Below, piece by piece: positions 26,836-42,517 of a stretch of 64,000 bases of DNA (position 1 is the stretch's first letter; every line of letters begins with the position of its first letter). This DNA comes from Cyanobacteriota bacterium (GTDB taxonomy: Bacteria; Cyanobacteriota; Cyanobacteriia; PCC-6307; Cyanobiaceae), in the NCBI GenBank assembly GCA_026389335.1, contig JAPLIB010000151.1:1-64000 (forward strand), written 5' to 3'. The notes under the pieces were generated by a model that was not told where the DNA came from, did not search any database, and was given only the letters and a program-made list of their open reading frames with translations. Both the position numbers and the translations under genes were made by a program.

Positions 26836-28179
26836 ATGTCCAGTCCCGCTGCCGGCCCCCGGGCCGAAACCGGTGCCGACACTCCTGTTCTGGTGATCGA
26901 ATTGCTGCGGGATGCCGCCCAGGCCCGCGTTCGGCTCGAGGCGATCGCCGAACGCACCGGCGGCGCCCGACTACGGCAGGAAGAACAGCTGGTGGCGGAA
27001 ATCCTTGAACAAGTGCGCGGCGGCGGGGATCGGGCTCTCCTGGAGCTCAGCGAGCGCTTCGATGGGGTCCGGCCCGATCCGCTGCGGGTGCCGAGCGAGC
27101 GGCTGCTCCAGGCCTGGGAGGGCACCAGCCCCTCCCTGCAGGCGGCCCTGCAGCTCGCCCATGGGCGCATCCTGAGCTTCCATCAGCAGCAGCTGCCGGC
27201 CGATCTGGCCATCACCGGGCCCTATGGCGAACGGCTCGGACGCCGCTGGCGGCCGGTGGAGCGGGCTGGGCTGTATGTGCCCGGCGGCCGAGCCGCCTAC
27301 CCGAGCACCGTGCTGATGAACTCCGTACCGGCGACCGTGGCCGGGGTCGAGCGGCTGGTGATGGTCACCCCCCCGGGTCCCGGCGGTGTGCCCAACCCGA
27401 TCGTGCTGGCGGCTGCCCACCTGGCCGGCGTACGCGAGGTGTACCAGGTGGGCGGTGCCCAGGCGATCGCCGCTCTGGCCTACGGCACCGAATCCATTCC
27501 CCAGGTTGACGTGATCAGTGGCCCGGGCAACCTCTGGGTCACCCTGGCGAAGAAGGCCGTCTACGGCCGGGTGGGAATCGACTCCCTGGCGGGCCCCAGC
27601 GAAGTGCTGGTGATCGCTGACCACAGCGCCCGGCCAGACCAGGTGGCCGCTGACCTGATGGCCCAGGCGGAACACGACCCGCTGGCGGCGGCGATTCTGA
27701 TCACCACCGATGAGGCCCTGGCCGCTGCCGTACCGGCGGCGATCGCAGCCCAGCTGGAGCATCATCCCCGCGCCGCCATCACCCGCCAGGCTCTGGAGGA
27801 CTGGGGCCTGATCGTGGTCTGCGACGACCTCAGCACCGCCGCCAGCCTCAGCGACAGCTTCGCGCCGGAACACCTGGAACTGCTGGTGGAGGACCCCGAA
27901 CCCCTGGCCGAACGCATCCGCCATGCCGGGGCGATCTTCCTCGGGCCCTGGAGCCCGGAAGCGGTGGGCGACTACCTGGCCGGGCCGAATCACACCCTGC
28001 CCACCAGCGGCACCGCCCGCTTCGCCGGCGCCCTGAGCGTGGAAACCTTCCTACGCCACACCAGCCTGATCCACTTCAACCAGGCCGCCCTGGAGGCCAC
28101 CGGGCCGGCCGTGGTGGAACTGGCTGAGAGCGAGGGGCTGCACAGCCACGCCGAGTCCGTGCGGCGGCGACTGGGCTGA
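26836..28179 (+). CDS. hisD: Histidinol dehydrogenase
   Basis: HisD oxidises L-histidinol to L-histidine in two NAD-dependent steps with zinc. The 447-residue protein has [31 protein letters not shown], the signature [12 protein letters not shown] with [14 protein letters not shown], and catalytic residues around SFAPEHLEL and GPNHTLPT. I start at ATG 26836; a TTG two codons earlier is the track start. It stands alone rather than in a his operon, as usual in cyanobacteria. Confidence 0.95.
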   Translation: MSSPAAGPRAETGADTPVLVIELLRDAAQARVRLEAIAERTGGARLRQEEQLVAEILEQVRGGGDRALLELSERFDGVRPDPLRVPSERLLQAWEGTSPSLQAALQLAHGRILSFHQQQLPADLAITGPYGERLGRRWRPVERAGLYVPGGRAAYPSTVLMNSVPATVAGVERLVMVTPPGPGGVPNPIVLAAAHLAGVREVYQVGGAQAIAALAYGTESIPQVDVISGPGNLWVTLAKKAVYGRVGIDSLAGPSEVLVIADHSARPDQVAADLMAQAEHDPLAAAILITTDEALAAAVPAAIAAQLEHHPRAAITRQALEDWGLIVVCDDLSTAASLSDSFAPEHLELLVEDPEPLAERIRHAGAIFLGPWSPEAVGDYLAGPNHTLPTSGTARFAGALSVETFLRHTSLIHFNQAALEATGPAVVELAESEGLHSHAESVRRRLG

Positions 28180-28690
28180 ACCCCCGCGGCGAAGGGAGGG
28201 AGACAGGGGCGGCACCGGTTAAACCGCCGTGCGACGGCGTTGGCGCCACCACCGGCTCAGGAGGCATCTTTCCCCTCTTCACAGCTGTTCATCATCCCCA
28301 GGGTGACAAAACGCAGCAAGGCGAATCAGGAGCGCAAACAGCCCCCCTTTCTCCGCTTCGAGCCGCCTTTGGAGGCAGGATCAGCTCACCATTGAAGGAT
28401 GTCAGGCGCTGTGGCGCGCGGCGTAAGGACGGGCCATCCTGCAGCCAAAGGCGAGCCGCTCCATAACCCAGCTGGCACCAAATCAGTCGGCGCTGACTGG
28501 CGTCCGTGCCCGTGATGGTGCCTACAGCTGACCACCATGAATCTCGCCAAGACCATCAGCCTGAATTCCAGACCCAGGGAGCAATTGCAGGATCAGAATT
28601 TAACCGAAGTCAAGCAATCAAGCAGGATTTGACTGCAAAGTGCGACCCGAAATTGGGGATTCCAACCCAACAGCAAGACCTCGAGACTGA
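28180..28690. other. Intergenic region between hisD and the ABM protein
   Basis: About 510 nt between convergent genes. The only track ORF wholly inside it (28506..28802 runs through it) overlaps the ABM gene on the opposite strand and lacks similarity. No RNA gene or T-tract terminator is recognisable. Confidence 0.4.
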
Positions 28691-29146
28691 TCAGGAGATC
28701 GGGAAAAAATCAGCGGTTGGGGCGGCACTGATCACCAGCTCGCCACTCAGGTGGGGCTCAACCCAGGCCCACCAATCCTTGAAGTGGCTCGTCTCCAGGT
28801 GATCCTTGAGGGCCAGCTCCGAGGGCCAGGTCTCCACAAAGACATAAGTGCCCGGATGTTCGATATCAGCGTTGCAGGAATAGCTGGTCACCGGGTCCTT
28901 GGCACGGGTGATGGCAGCGAGGGCCAAGGTCCGACGTTCGAAGTCCTGCTGTTCCGATGGATTGAGGTTCATCGGCAGTCGTCCCACGACCCGAATCGGC
29001 TCAGCCGTGTGTTCCACACCCGGCGCCGCCAGGCTGGCCGTCGGCTGGACCAGCAGCAACAAGGCCGCCATCACCAGACTGGACAGCAGCCAGCCCAGGG
29101 AAGCCGCCGCGCGAGACCCTGGAGAGCGGGAAGAAGAACTGGCCAT
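28691..29146 (-). CDS. Secreted ABM-domain protein (putative quinol-type monooxygenase)
   Basis: A 151-residue protein. A basic start and the hydrophobic segment GWLLSSLVMAALLLL ending in SLAAPG form a Sec signal peptide or anchor. The rest has the antibiotic-biosynthesis-monooxygenase (ABM) pattern: early beta strand IRVVGRLPMN, SYSCNADIEHPGTYVFVETW, and HLETSHFKDWW. Cytoplasmic homologues act as quinol monooxygenases or heme-related enzymes; an exported form is less common. It is the last gene of a minus-strand series after rpiA, 258 nt away. Confidence 0.75.
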   Translation of the reverse strand: MASSSSRSPGSRAAASLGWLLSSLVMAALLLLVQPTASLAAPGVEHTAEPIRVVGRLPMNLNPSEQQDFERRTLALAAITRAKDPVTSYSCNADIEHPGTYVFVETWPSELALKDHLETSHFKDWWAWVEPHLSGELVISAAPTADFFPIS

Positions 29147-29404
29147 AGGGATTGACTGGCGGCAGTGCCAATGGAGGTAAGCATCTTATCGAGCCGAAGC
29201 ATCCCCACCAGCCAATCAATCAGCAAACGAGCAGCAGCCAGCCCGGAACCCTGGGCCCAGGGATTGGCGCGCCGGAAGCCGTTCCCAGGGGCTGGACGCC
29301 GATCACGCAGCAAAGGGTGAAGACGGCGCCAAGCAGCCCAGACATCAACCGCCCAACCCCCAGCAGCCCACTGGTCAGCACCGCCTACCGGTCTTGGCTA
29401 CGCC

Positions 29405-30118
29405 TCAGCGCTTCACCAGATCCCGCACCCCTGGCACTCCCTCCACAATCTCTCCCACCAGCACCTGGTCGGTGAGGTTCACGAACAGGCCGTTCTCCAG
29501 CACCCCCGGCAGGTTGTTGATCTCCTGCTCCAAGGCCACCGGATCGCTGATGCCGCCGGCGAACTTCACATCCAGCACCAGGTTGCCCTGATCGGTCACC
29601 ACCGGACCGGCCTTGCGCACGGCCATGCGCAGCTGGGCGTCGCCGCCCAGCGCCCCCAACTCGCCCTGCACCTGGCGCCAGGCGCCGGGCAGCACCTCCA
29701 CCGGCAGCAGGAAACCCAGATTCAGCGTCTGCACCAACTTGCTGCTGTCCACCACCACCACGAAGCGCTCGGCGCGGCGCGCCACCAGCTTTTCCTGCAC
29801 GTGACAGGCGCCGCCGCCCTTGATCAACTGAAAGGAGGGATCCACCTCATCGGCGCCATCAATCGCCAGATCAATGTGCTCAATCGCATTGAGGCTCTTG
29901 AGCGGAATGCCGAGCTCAGCGGCCAGCACTTCGCCCTGGAACGAGGTGGTCACACCGACGATGTCCTTGAGCTCTCCGCTCAGCAACTTGGCGCCGAGAC
30001 CGTGAATCATCAGGGCGGCAGTGGAACCAGAGCCCAGTCCCACCACCATGCCGTCACGGATCTGCTCGACGGCCGCCGCCGCTACAGCCTGCTTCATGCG
30101 GTCCTGCAGATCGGCCAT
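29405..30118 (-). CDS. rpiA: Ribose-5-phosphate isomerase A
   Basis: RpiA interconverts ribose-5-phosphate and ribulose-5-phosphate in the Calvin cycle and pentose phosphate pathway. The 237-residue protein has [14 protein letters not shown], the catalytic [28 protein letters not shown] and the lysine in VVVVDSSK. The start at [12 protein letters not shown] is used; the track extends 11 codons upstream. It follows the Deg protease gene by 48 nt on the same strand. Confidence 0.95.
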   Translation of the reverse strand: MADLQDRMKQAVAAAAVEQIRDGMVVGLGSGSTAALMIHGLGAKLLSGELKDIVGVTTSFQGEVLAAELGIPLKSLNAIEHIDLAIDGADEVDPSFQLIKGGGACHVQEKLVARRAERFVVVVDSSKLVQTLNLGFLLPVEVLPGAWRQVQGELGALGGDAQLRMAVRKAGPVVTDQGNLVLDVKFAGGISDPVALEQEINNLPGVLENGLFVNLTDQVLVGEIVEGVPGVRDLVKR

Positions 30119-30166
30119 GACGTCCTCTTCAGAGGTGGCTGACGGTAGCAAGCGTGGCGCTCTGGC

Positions 30167-32241
<2,075 letters not shown>

Positions 32242-32321
32242 CCGGGTTTGCCGTCCTGCCGCCGTCAGGATTCTGATCCGGTCCGAGCGGCCTAGGTTGC
32301 CCGCAGTGATCGTTGCCGGCC

Positions 32322-32618
32322 ATGCCGTCCATTCCCCCAGGCGCGCGTCAGCGCTGCAACCTCTGCCAGGTGGAAATCCAGGGGATGGTGGGAGGCAAGG
32401 ATCTGGTGCACTTCAGCCAGGGAGCGCCCGGCACCAGGGCCAAGCTCTGGGCCAGGGTCTGCCAGTACCTGCGCAGCCCGGAACAGTGCAGCCAGTGCCT
32501 CAACCAGGATCCGACCCTGCGCGGTGAGGTAACCAGCAACGATTACTACGCCGAAGCTCCGATCCTCGATGTGGCCGCCAGCCTCGGCCTGCCGGCGGAA
32601 CCCGATCCCTTAGGGTGA
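32322..32618 (+). CDS. Small conserved cyanobacterial protein with two CxxC pairs
   Basis: A 98-residue protein. RCNLCQVEI and EQCSQCLNQ form a four-cysteine set suggestive of a zinc ribbon, followed by an acidic C-terminus (NDYYAEAPILDVAASLG). The start at MPSIPPGARQRC is chosen because the three track residues before it are not needed. The function is unknown. It precedes rimP and is divergent from the phosphoesterase gene. Confidence 0.7.
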   Translation: MPSIPPGARQRCNLCQVEIQGMVGGKDLVHFSQGAPGTRAKLWARVCQYLRSPEQCSQCLNQDPTLRGEVTSNDYYAEAPILDVAASLGLPAEPDPLG

Positions 32619-32804
32619 ATCCGTGCCCCGCGGGCACAACCCTTTTTCTGACGCCATCGCCCCGGTTGGGGACGGTTGAGCCAGGCAGGGGCAGTTGCAC
32701 GACTGCAGGTCCGGCGGGGTCAGCCCTCCCGCCCAGAATCCCCGTTCGTCGTCTTGCCCCAGTCCTCTCCCAACAGCTCCACCGAGGGCACCGACCGTGA
32801 GCTG

Positions 32805-33320
32805 ATGGGCTCCAGTCCTGTGGCCGAGGTCCCTGGCTCCGTCGGCCCAGCCCTGGCAGGACTGGACGCAGCCCTGATGGAGCTGGCACGCGGGGTGACC
32901 ATTGGCTCGGAACTCACCGTGGTGGGAATCCATATGCTCAGCCATCGCATCCCGGTGACGATTCAGGTACTGGTGCAACGGGCCGATGGTGTCGATGTGA
33001 ACCTCGATGAATGCGCCAACGTCAGCGCCCCCCTGGGAGAGGCGCTGGAGGCCTCGGGCCTGCTCAACTTCGCCTACGTGTTGGAGGTCAGCAGCCCCGG
33101 CATCGGCGAAGAGCTGGCATCCGATCGGGACTTCACCAGTTTCCGCGGCTTCCCGGTGGCCGTGCTGCGCCACAGCGACGGCGCTGAGCAGCAGCGCGAA
33201 GGCCTGCTGCTAGGGCGGGATGAATCCATGGTGCTGCTCAACGTGCGCGGCAGAACTGTGCGCATTCCCCGCGAAGAGGTGTTGCGCGTGCGACTGATCT
33301 GCCCCACCGACGACTCCTGA
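32805..33320 (+). CDS. rimP: Ribosome maturation factor RimP
   Basis: RimP assists 30S subunit maturation. The 171-residue protein has the family pattern LDECANVSAPLGEAL (from D-x-x-C to small residues), YVLEVSSPGIGEEL, and a C-terminal SH3-like part ending IPREEVLRVRLI. The start at MGSSPVAEV is my choice; an upstream TTG or the track start at 32676 would add unconserved residues. It begins the rimP-nusA-ylxR-infB order common across bacteria. Confidence 0.9.
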   Translation: MGSSPVAEVPGSVGPALAGLDAALMELARGVTIGSELTVVGIHMLSHRIPVTIQVLVQRADGVDVNLDECANVSAPLGEALEASGLLNFAYVLEVSSPGIGEELASDRDFTSFRGFPVAVLRHSDGAEQQREGLLLGRDESMVLLNVRGRTVRIPREEVLRVRLICPTDDS

Positions 33321-33378
33321 ACCAGCCCAGCAACAACGGCGAACCCCCTGCTCCCTCTCCCCTGCTCCCTGCGAATCC

Positions 33379-34965
33379 ATGGCTCTGGTTCTGCTCCCCG
33401 GTCTCAATAACCTGATCGAGGACATCAGCGACGAGAAGAAATTGCCGACCCAGGTGGTGGAAGCTGCCCTGCGTGAAGCCCTGCTCAAGGGCTACGAGCG
33501 CTACCGCCGCACCCTCTATCTGGGCATCAGCGAAGATCCTTTCGAAGAGGACTACTTCAGCAACTTCGATGTAGCCCTCGATCTCGAAGAGGAGGGCTAT
33601 CGTGTTCTGGCCAGCAAGATCATTGTCGAGGAAGTTGAAAGCGACGATCACCAGATCGCCATCGAGGAGGTGCGCCAAGTGGCTGAGGATGCCCAGATCG
33701 GCGACACCGTTGTGCTGGATGTCACCCCTGAAAAAGATGATTTCGGCCGCATGGCCGCCGCCACCACCAAGCAGGTGCTGGCTCAGAAGCTGCGTGACCA
33801 ACAACGCCGCATGATCCAGGAAGAGTTCGCCGACCTTGAAGATCCTGTGCTCACCGCTCGGGTGATCCGCTTTGAACGCCAGAGCGTGATCCTGGGTGTG
33901 AGTAGCGGCCTGGGTCGGCCCGAAGTGGAAGCAGAACTGCCGCGTCGCGACCAGTTACCGAATGACAACTACCGGGCCAATGCCACCTTCAAGGTGTTCC
34001 TCAAGGAGGTGAGCGAGGTGGCCAGGCGCGGCCCCCAATTGTTTGTTTCCCGCTCTAATGCCGGCCTGGTGGTGTACCTCTTCGAAAACGAGGTGCCGGA
34101 AATCCAGGAGGGCTCAGTGCGGATCGTAGCTGTAGCACGGGAAGCCAATCCACCATCGCGAGCCGTGGGTCCCCGCACCAAAGTTGCCGTCGACAGCGTC
34201 GAACGCGAAGTGGACCCTGTCGGGGCCTGCATCGGTGCCCGCGGCTCCCGCATCCAGCAGGTGGTGAATGAACTGCGGGGCGAGAAGATCGATGTGATTC
34301 GCTGGTCTCAGGATCCAGGCCAGTACATCGCCAACTCCCTCAGCCCCGCCCGGGTCGAGATGGTGCGGCTGGTGGATCCGGAAGGCCACCATGCCCATGT
34401 GCTGGTACCGCCTGATCAGCTGAGCCTGGCCATCGGCCGTGAAGGCCAGAACGTGCGCCTGGCTGCCCGACTCACCGGCTGGAAGATCGACATCAAGAAC
34501 GCCCAGGAATACGACCAGGCCAGCGAAGACCACACCGTCTCCGGGTTGATCGCCCAGCGCCAGGAGGAGGAGGCCCTGCAGGCCGAAGCGGAAGCACGCC
34601 TGCAGATCGAGCAGGCCAACCGGGCTGAGGAAGATGCCCGCCTGCGCGAGCTCTATCCCCTCCCCGAAGATGAGGAAAACTACGACGAGCTCGAAGCCGG
34701 GGATCTCGGAGCAGACAATCTCGGAGCAGACAATCTCGGAGCCGAGGACATCGGCGCCGAGTCGGCCGCAACAGCGGACCCGGAAGAGGCCGTCGCCACG
34801 GAAACCGACGACGAAGCCCCTGACAGCGGCGAGAGCGAGGCCCAGGCCACCGTTGAGGGTGAAAGCGCAGCTGTCCCCGAGGCCCCAGGCGAGGCCAGCC
34901 TCGAAACCACGAGCGAGGCCAGCCTCGACATCACAAGCGAGGCCAGCCTCGACACGGCCCGGTGA
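33379..34965 (+). CDS. nusA: Transcription termination/antitermination factor NusA, with acidic repeat tail
   Basis: NusA binds RNA polymerase and nascent RNA. The 528-residue protein has the N-terminal domain (NLIEDISDEKKLPTQVVEAAL), S1 domain, KH domains (VGACIGARGSRIQQVVNELRGE and LAIGREGQNVRLAARLTGWK). After about residue 405 it turns into an acidic tail with imperfect repeats: GADNLGADNLGAEDIGAE and tandem units of EASLETTS/EASLDITS. The tail replaces the usual C-terminal AR repeats. The ylxR start overlaps its stop (GTGA). Confidence 0.95.
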   Translation: MALVLLPGLNNLIEDISDEKKLPTQVVEAALREALLKGYERYRRTLYLGISEDPFEEDYFSNFDVALDLEEEGYRVLASKIIVEEVESDDHQIAIEEVRQVAEDAQIGDTVVLDVTPEKDDFGRMAAATTKQVLAQKLRDQQRRMIQEEFADLEDPVLTARVIRFERQSVILGVSSGLGRPEVEAELPRRDQLPNDNYRANATFKVFLKEVSEVARRGPQLFVSRSNAGLVVYLFENEVPEIQEGSVRIVAVAREANPPSRAVGPRTKVAVDSVEREVDPVGACIGARGSRIQQVVNELRGEKIDVIRWSQDPGQYIANSLSPARVEMVRLVDPEGHHAHVLVPPDQLSLAIGREGQNVRLAARLTGWKIDIKNAQEYDQASEDHTVSGLIAQRQEEEALQAEAEARLQIEQANRAEEDARLRELYPLPEDEENYDELEAGDLGADNLGADNLGAEDIGAESAATADPEEAVATETDDEAPDSGESEAQATVEGESAAVPEAPGEASLETTSEASLDITSEASLDTAR

Positions 34966-35249
34966 GCGCCCGGATCCGGCGGCCGGTCTTGCGCCGCTGT
35001 GTGGCCTGCCGCAGCCTGCAGGATCGCCAGCTGCTCTGGCGGTTGATCCGTCAGGCGGATGGCAGCATTGCCCTCGACCTGGGAATGGGCCGTTCGGCCT
35101 ATCTCTGCCGGGATCGAGCCTGCCTCGAGGAGGCCAAACGACGCAAGCGACTGCAACGGTCGCTTCGCGCTCAGATTGCGGATTCCATCATCGCGACCCT
35201 CGACGCACGACTCGAGGGCAGCGACGCCGCAACCGCTAAGGCAAGATGA
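34962..35249 (+). CDS. ylxR: YlxR-family RNA-binding protein
   Basis: A 95-residue DUF448/YlxR protein with RRCVACRSLQDRQLL and the GRSAYLCRDRACLEEAKRRKRL pattern of a four-cysteine fold. YlxR binds RNA and in other bacteria affects nucleoid and RNase P functions. GTG start at 34962 overlaps nusA stop. infB begins 109 nt downstream. Confidence 0.9.
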   Translation: MSARIRRPVLRRCVACRSLQDRQLLWRLIRQADGSIALDLGMGRSAYLCRDRACLEEAKRRKRLQRSLRAQIADSIIATLDARLEGSDAATAKAR

Positions 35250-35358
35250 TCGCTGGCCGCAGTGTGCGTGCGGCCCGGTGGCACACCCGTTACCCCGTTC
35301 GGCGCCCCTGTGGCCCAGATCGGAGCTCACCCGTGGCCCCGCCCCTTCGGAGACCTGA

Positions 35359-38826
<3,468 letters not shown>

Positions 38827-38849
38827 GTCCACCTCACCCGGCCAGCGCC

Positions 38850-39881
38850 ATGAATGCCCGCAGCGAGCCCCTGATCTGGCTTCAGCTGATCGCTGTGGGG
38901 GTATGGCCGCTGGAGGCCTTGCTGCTGCTCTTGCTGCTGGCCGGCAGCGACCCTGGTCCACTGCCGGCCCTTGAGCGCCTGCTCTGCTGGGGCCTCGGTG
39001 GCCTGCTGCCGGCCTTGGTGCTCTGGCGGCGGCCGGCCGATGTCTGGTCCCTGCTGCTGCTGCAGATTCCCCTGAGAGCGCGACGGCCATTGCAGCAGCG
39101 GCTCAGTGCCCTGCAAGACGCCACCGCGACCAAGGCAGGCCTGGTGGGCGGTTCAGGGCTGCTACTGGTGCTGCTGTGGTGGAGTGATGAGCATGCCGCC
39201 CTTGCCGGCCAGCTCTCACCCCTGGCGGCGAGCCCCCGGCTGGTGGGACTGCTGCTGGCGGCCCTGCTGCTCGCCGTGATGCTGTGGCAATGGCAGCAGC
39301 TGCTGCAAACCCTGTGGCTGCTCAGTCGCAACCCTGGGGCCATCGCCGCAGCGACGCCGATGACCACCAAGGAGCTGGAGGCGAGTCGTCTCTGCCTGGG
39401 GCTGTCCTTGCTGTTGATCGATCCCTTGCCCGGTATTGCGCCTGAATCCCGCTCGCAGCCGAGCTCGGCCCAGCCAACCAGAGCCGAAGTCGGCGTCGCC
39501 GCAGCGGTCAGCAGCCGCAAGGCCAAGACCGCCCAACCATCCAGGCCAGGGCCTGCAGACCAGGTCACCGCCACCGGCAGCGAACCGCTCCGGCCATCCC
39601 CAGACCCGCTGGAAACGCCCTCTGCCACGGCCGCAACAGCTCCAACCAGCCGAAGCGAACTCGCCGACGCCCCCTCAGGCAGCACCCCAGCGGCCCCACC
39701 GGAACCAGCCCCCACGGAATCGCCAGGCCTGGAGCCGATCTACCCAGAGCCGCGAACCCATGGGTTGAGCACGGAGGCGGCGGGCATGGTCAAGACAACC
39801 ACTGCAGTTCCCGCCCCCAACGAAGGCACCGGCCAAGATCCAACAGCCTTTCCAGCAAGCAGCAGCGAGTCCAGCGACTGA
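38850..39881 (+). CDS. Low-complexity-tail membrane protein
   Basis: A 343-residue protein. The first 190 residues contain about four hydrophobic helices (IAVGVWPLEALLLLLLLAG, LLGGLLPALVLWRR-type, LVGGSGLLLVLLWW, VGLLLAALLLAVMLWQW). The remainder is a low-complexity tail rich in Ala, Pro, Ser and Thr (RSQPSSAQPTRAEVGVAAAV and onward). Proteins of this architecture follow infB in cyanobacteria; their role is unknown. It starts 23 nt after the infB stop, so is probably cotranscribed. Confidence 0.75.
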   Translation: MNARSEPLIWLQLIAVGVWPLEALLLLLLLAGSDPGPLPALERLLCWGLGGLLPALVLWRRPADVWSLLLLQIPLRARRPLQQRLSALQDATATKAGLVGGSGLLLVLLWWSDEHAALAGQLSPLAASPRLVGLLLAALLLAVMLWQWQQLLQTLWLLSRNPGAIAAATPMTTKELEASRLCLGLSLLLIDPLPGIAPESRSQPSSAQPTRAEVGVAAAVSSRKAKTAQPSRPGPADQVTATGSEPLRPSPDPLETPSATAATAPTSRSELADAPSGSTPAAPPEPAPTESPGLEPIYPEPRTHGLSTEAAGMVKTTTAVPAPNEGTGQDPTAFPASSSESSD

Positions 39882-39882
39882 G

Positions 39883-39943
39883 CGCCACGCGTCATGGTTG
39901 CCAGCGTCATCGCCACCCGGCAACCCGGTGTTGCGTGGCGTTT
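39883..39943 (+). terminator. Candidate structured 3-prime end of the rimP-infB operon
   Basis: Directly after the stop codon: outer arms CGCCACGC (39883-39890) and GCGTGGCG (39933-39940) enclose inner arms GGTTGCC (39896-39902) and GGCAACC (39919-39925). The outer stem is followed by TTT. A long nested hairpin followed by a very short T-run is compatible with a terminator, though weaker than a classic one. Confidence 0.35.
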
Positions 39944-40031
39944 CACACGAGCGGCAGACCACTGGTCGGGTCTGCTGAGGGGGGTTCAGCAGTCTCTTGA
40001 CCCTGGCACTCTGGACGCAAACCGGGGCTGT

Positions 40032-40313
40032 TCAGCCGTCGTCCCGGTTGCGGTCGAACCAGAGCAGGCTGCCGAAGATGGCGAAGGCAGAAATCTGGAT
40101 CAACAGATCGTTTGAAGCCAGCTCACCACCGGCGGAGGCCCGCAGCGCCATGGTGGCAAGGCCGACGCCAGCGGACGCCACCAGAGCAAACCAGAGGGCC
40201 CGGCGCAGACTGCGCCAGGGAGTGCGGGCCTCCAGCAGCAGTCGGCGGCGCAGCTCGGGATCCAGGGGCCTGGACGCCTCGGGATCGGACCCGGAACCGG
40301 GGCGTTTGGCCAT
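40032..40313 (-). CDS. DUF3493 membrane protein (LPA3-related)
   Basis: A 93-residue protein with the DUF3493 pattern: DPELRRRLLLEARTPWRSLRRALWFALVASAGVG, two membrane helices and a short basic end (WFDRNRDDG). Plant members (LPA3) help photosystem II assembly, and cyanobacterial homologues are uncharacterised or PSII-related. It stands alone, facing the infB operon. Confidence 0.75.
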   Translation of the reverse strand: MAKRPGSGSDPEASRPLDPELRRRLLLEARTPWRSLRRALWFALVASAGVGLATMALRASAGGELASNDLLIQISAFAIFGSLLWFDRNRDDG

Positions 40314-40363
40314 CTGGCGTACAGGCTTGGTTCACAACGACCGGATGCTACTTTCAGAGCCAT

Positions 40364-40435
<72 letters not shown>

Positions 40436-41141
40436 TTCACGACCTCTCAACCCGGTAGCCCAGAACCTGCCGCGCCTGCTCCGCTTAGGGATCAAAAAGC
40501 AGCGAGACAGGTTGTTTCAATCTGCGTCGGCTTGTGCTGAGGTCACGCCCAATTTCTTGTCTCAAGAGAACACCCCCACCCCTCCTGCACAGCACCCATC
40601 CCCGGCAACCTTGAGCGCCAAGGCCAGCCCTGGGCCTGCAACTGGCCAACCAGCACAGCCACAAGCCAAACGATGGCAAGCAGCCGAAGAAGATGGCGCT
40701 CAAGCTTCCTGGGTCTAGGGATGGAGCAGCCGGCCGGCCCTGGCCGCAAAACCCGGGGCATGCTGATCACCGATAACGAGCCCGCTGGCGTCAGCACAGC
40801 GGACACGGAAACCCGCGGCAAGGTGAATCCATTGACGAGACAACCTATATGGTTGCAACAAGATTTAGACGATTCACAAAGACGATTCTCAAAGGCAATT
40901 CCCAAGATCAACTCACCAGCCCTGGAATCAAATTTACCTGACTGATAGCACTTTGCGAATCTATTTCACACCTCCTTCCTCAGTCCACCAACAGACGATC
41001 ACTTCAACCACGTCTGCAGGCAGGTGCGGCCTTGGCTTGGCGACCCTCCACAAACCTGGATCCATCCCCCAGCCAAGCCACGGCACTTCAAGCCATGGCG
41101 GAAGCGTCGGGACTCACTGGCATGATTGCCGCTCCAGCCCC
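40436..41141. other. Spacer between tRNA-Thr and the phosphotransferase gene
   Basis: About 700 nt. Minus-strand ORFs 40485..40703 and 40543..40911 overlap in different frames; the latter includes a hydrophobic stretch (LLRLLAIVWLVAVLVG) but has no family and a poor start context. The right part is A/T-rich and probably carries the promoter of the downstream gene. Confidence 0.4.
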
Positions 41142-42239
41142 ATGGACGCCTTGAAGCCGGAGCCTGCCCCCAGCCTTGAGCTCAAGGCCATCCAAAGGCC
41201 CGAACCGGGGTGGATCAGCGAGGTGCTGGGCACCACGATCCGTGCCATGGAAGTCCGAGCACTGGAATCCGGGAAAGGCTTTCAATCCACCACCTGGCAA
41301 CTGCTGCTCAGTTGCGATCCAGCCGACAGCGCCCCCCGCTCCCTGGTGCTCAAGAGTGAGACAGGCAACCCAGAGGCCAACGCCTTCACCCATCTCAATC
41401 GTTCCTTCCAACGGGAAATCGGTGTCTACAACCACCTGGTTCCCAGGCTGAAGAACCATCAGCCTGTGATCTACGGCTGTAGTGACAGCCAGCCTTGCTG
41501 GCTGCTGATGGAAGACCTGAGCCACCTGCGCAGCGGCGATCAGTTGCGGGGCATGACCCAGGCAGAAACCCTGGCAAGCCTCCGCAGCATGGCCGTTCTG
41601 CACGCCGAGTTCTGGCTCGATCCCCAGCTGGCACAACACGCCTGGCTGCCCGCCCATAGCTTCTGGTTCCAACGGCCGCAAGCGGATTTGATAGAGCCGT
41701 TTTTCGAGAATTACGACGTGCGCCTCGGGGTGACGGCCACCAAGATCTTGCGAGCCGTTCTGGAGCAGGGAGACGCCATTGACACGGCCTTATCTGAACG
41801 CCCCTGGACCCTGGTCCACGGGGATCTACGCGCCGACAACCTGCTGTTCGGTGGGCTGGACACAGCCCCAACCGCCACCATCATCGACTGGTCCTGGGCA
41901 TGCCGCAGCCTGGCCAGCATGGACATTGCCTTCCTGATTGGCGGCAGCGAACCGATCCGGCAGCGCCATGGCCATCTCGACGAACTCCTCAGCATCTGGC
42001 ATGGCACCCTCCTGAACCATGGAGTACACGACTACCCACTGATCGACGCTCGCCGGGATCTGCAGCTGGCAGCCCTGCGCTGCCTCACCACAGCGATCGC
42101 GATGTACAAGTTTCTGCTGGATTCAGGCGTCAGCGTACGCACGGCATTGTTTGTCGATCAGGCGATTCAGCGTCACAGTGCCTTTGTCTTGGAGCTGAAG
42201 GCCTGGGAGGCCCTGCCCGAGCGCGTGGCACTGAGCTGA
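41142..42239 (+). CDS. Small-molecule phosphotransferase of the APH/EcKinase type
   Basis: A 365-residue kinase-like protein. The Brenner catalytic loop is VHGDLRADNLLF (His at about residue 225), followed by the metal site IIDWSWACRS; the N-lobe has LVLKSETGN with an FQREIGVYNHLVP helix. Aminoglycoside, choline and ecdysteroid-type kinases share this fold. The phosphoacceptor here is unknown. The ORF track begins 189 nt earlier; I use the ATG at 41142. Single gene, no operon partner. Confidence 0.8.
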   Translation: MDALKPEPAPSLELKAIQRPEPGWISEVLGTTIRAMEVRALESGKGFQSTTWQLLLSCDPADSAPRSLVLKSETGNPEANAFTHLNRSFQREIGVYNHLVPRLKNHQPVIYGCSDSQPCWLLMEDLSHLRSGDQLRGMTQAETLASLRSMAVLHAEFWLDPQLAQHAWLPAHSFWFQRPQADLIEPFFENYDVRLGVTATKILRAVLEQGDAIDTALSERPWTLVHGDLRADNLLFGGLDTAPTATIIDWSWACRSLASMDIAFLIGGSEPIRQRHGHLDELLSIWHGTLLNHGVHDYPLIDARRDLQLAALRCLTTAIAMYKFLLDSGVSVRTALFVDQAIQRHSAFVLELKAWEALPERVALS

Positions 42240-42517
42240 AAGCGCAGCTCCAGGGATTGGAGCCAGCACAACCGGAACTGACCGGTTTCAGCCTGAAATC
42301 AAGGGTTAGCGGGAAAAACCGCCAACCCCCAGGTCAAACGTCATGGCAGCCGCAGAATTCGGTCGCCGGGTGGCCCTGACCATCCCAGCGAAGCGCCTGA
42401 CGGCCCCGGCACTAGACCTATTTCTGAAAACGACAGGATTGCGGCTATCGCAGCTCTGAGCGCTGAATCAGCAGCCGATGACCGGTCGAGACCCTGTCAC
42501 CGACTGGACGTTCAGAT

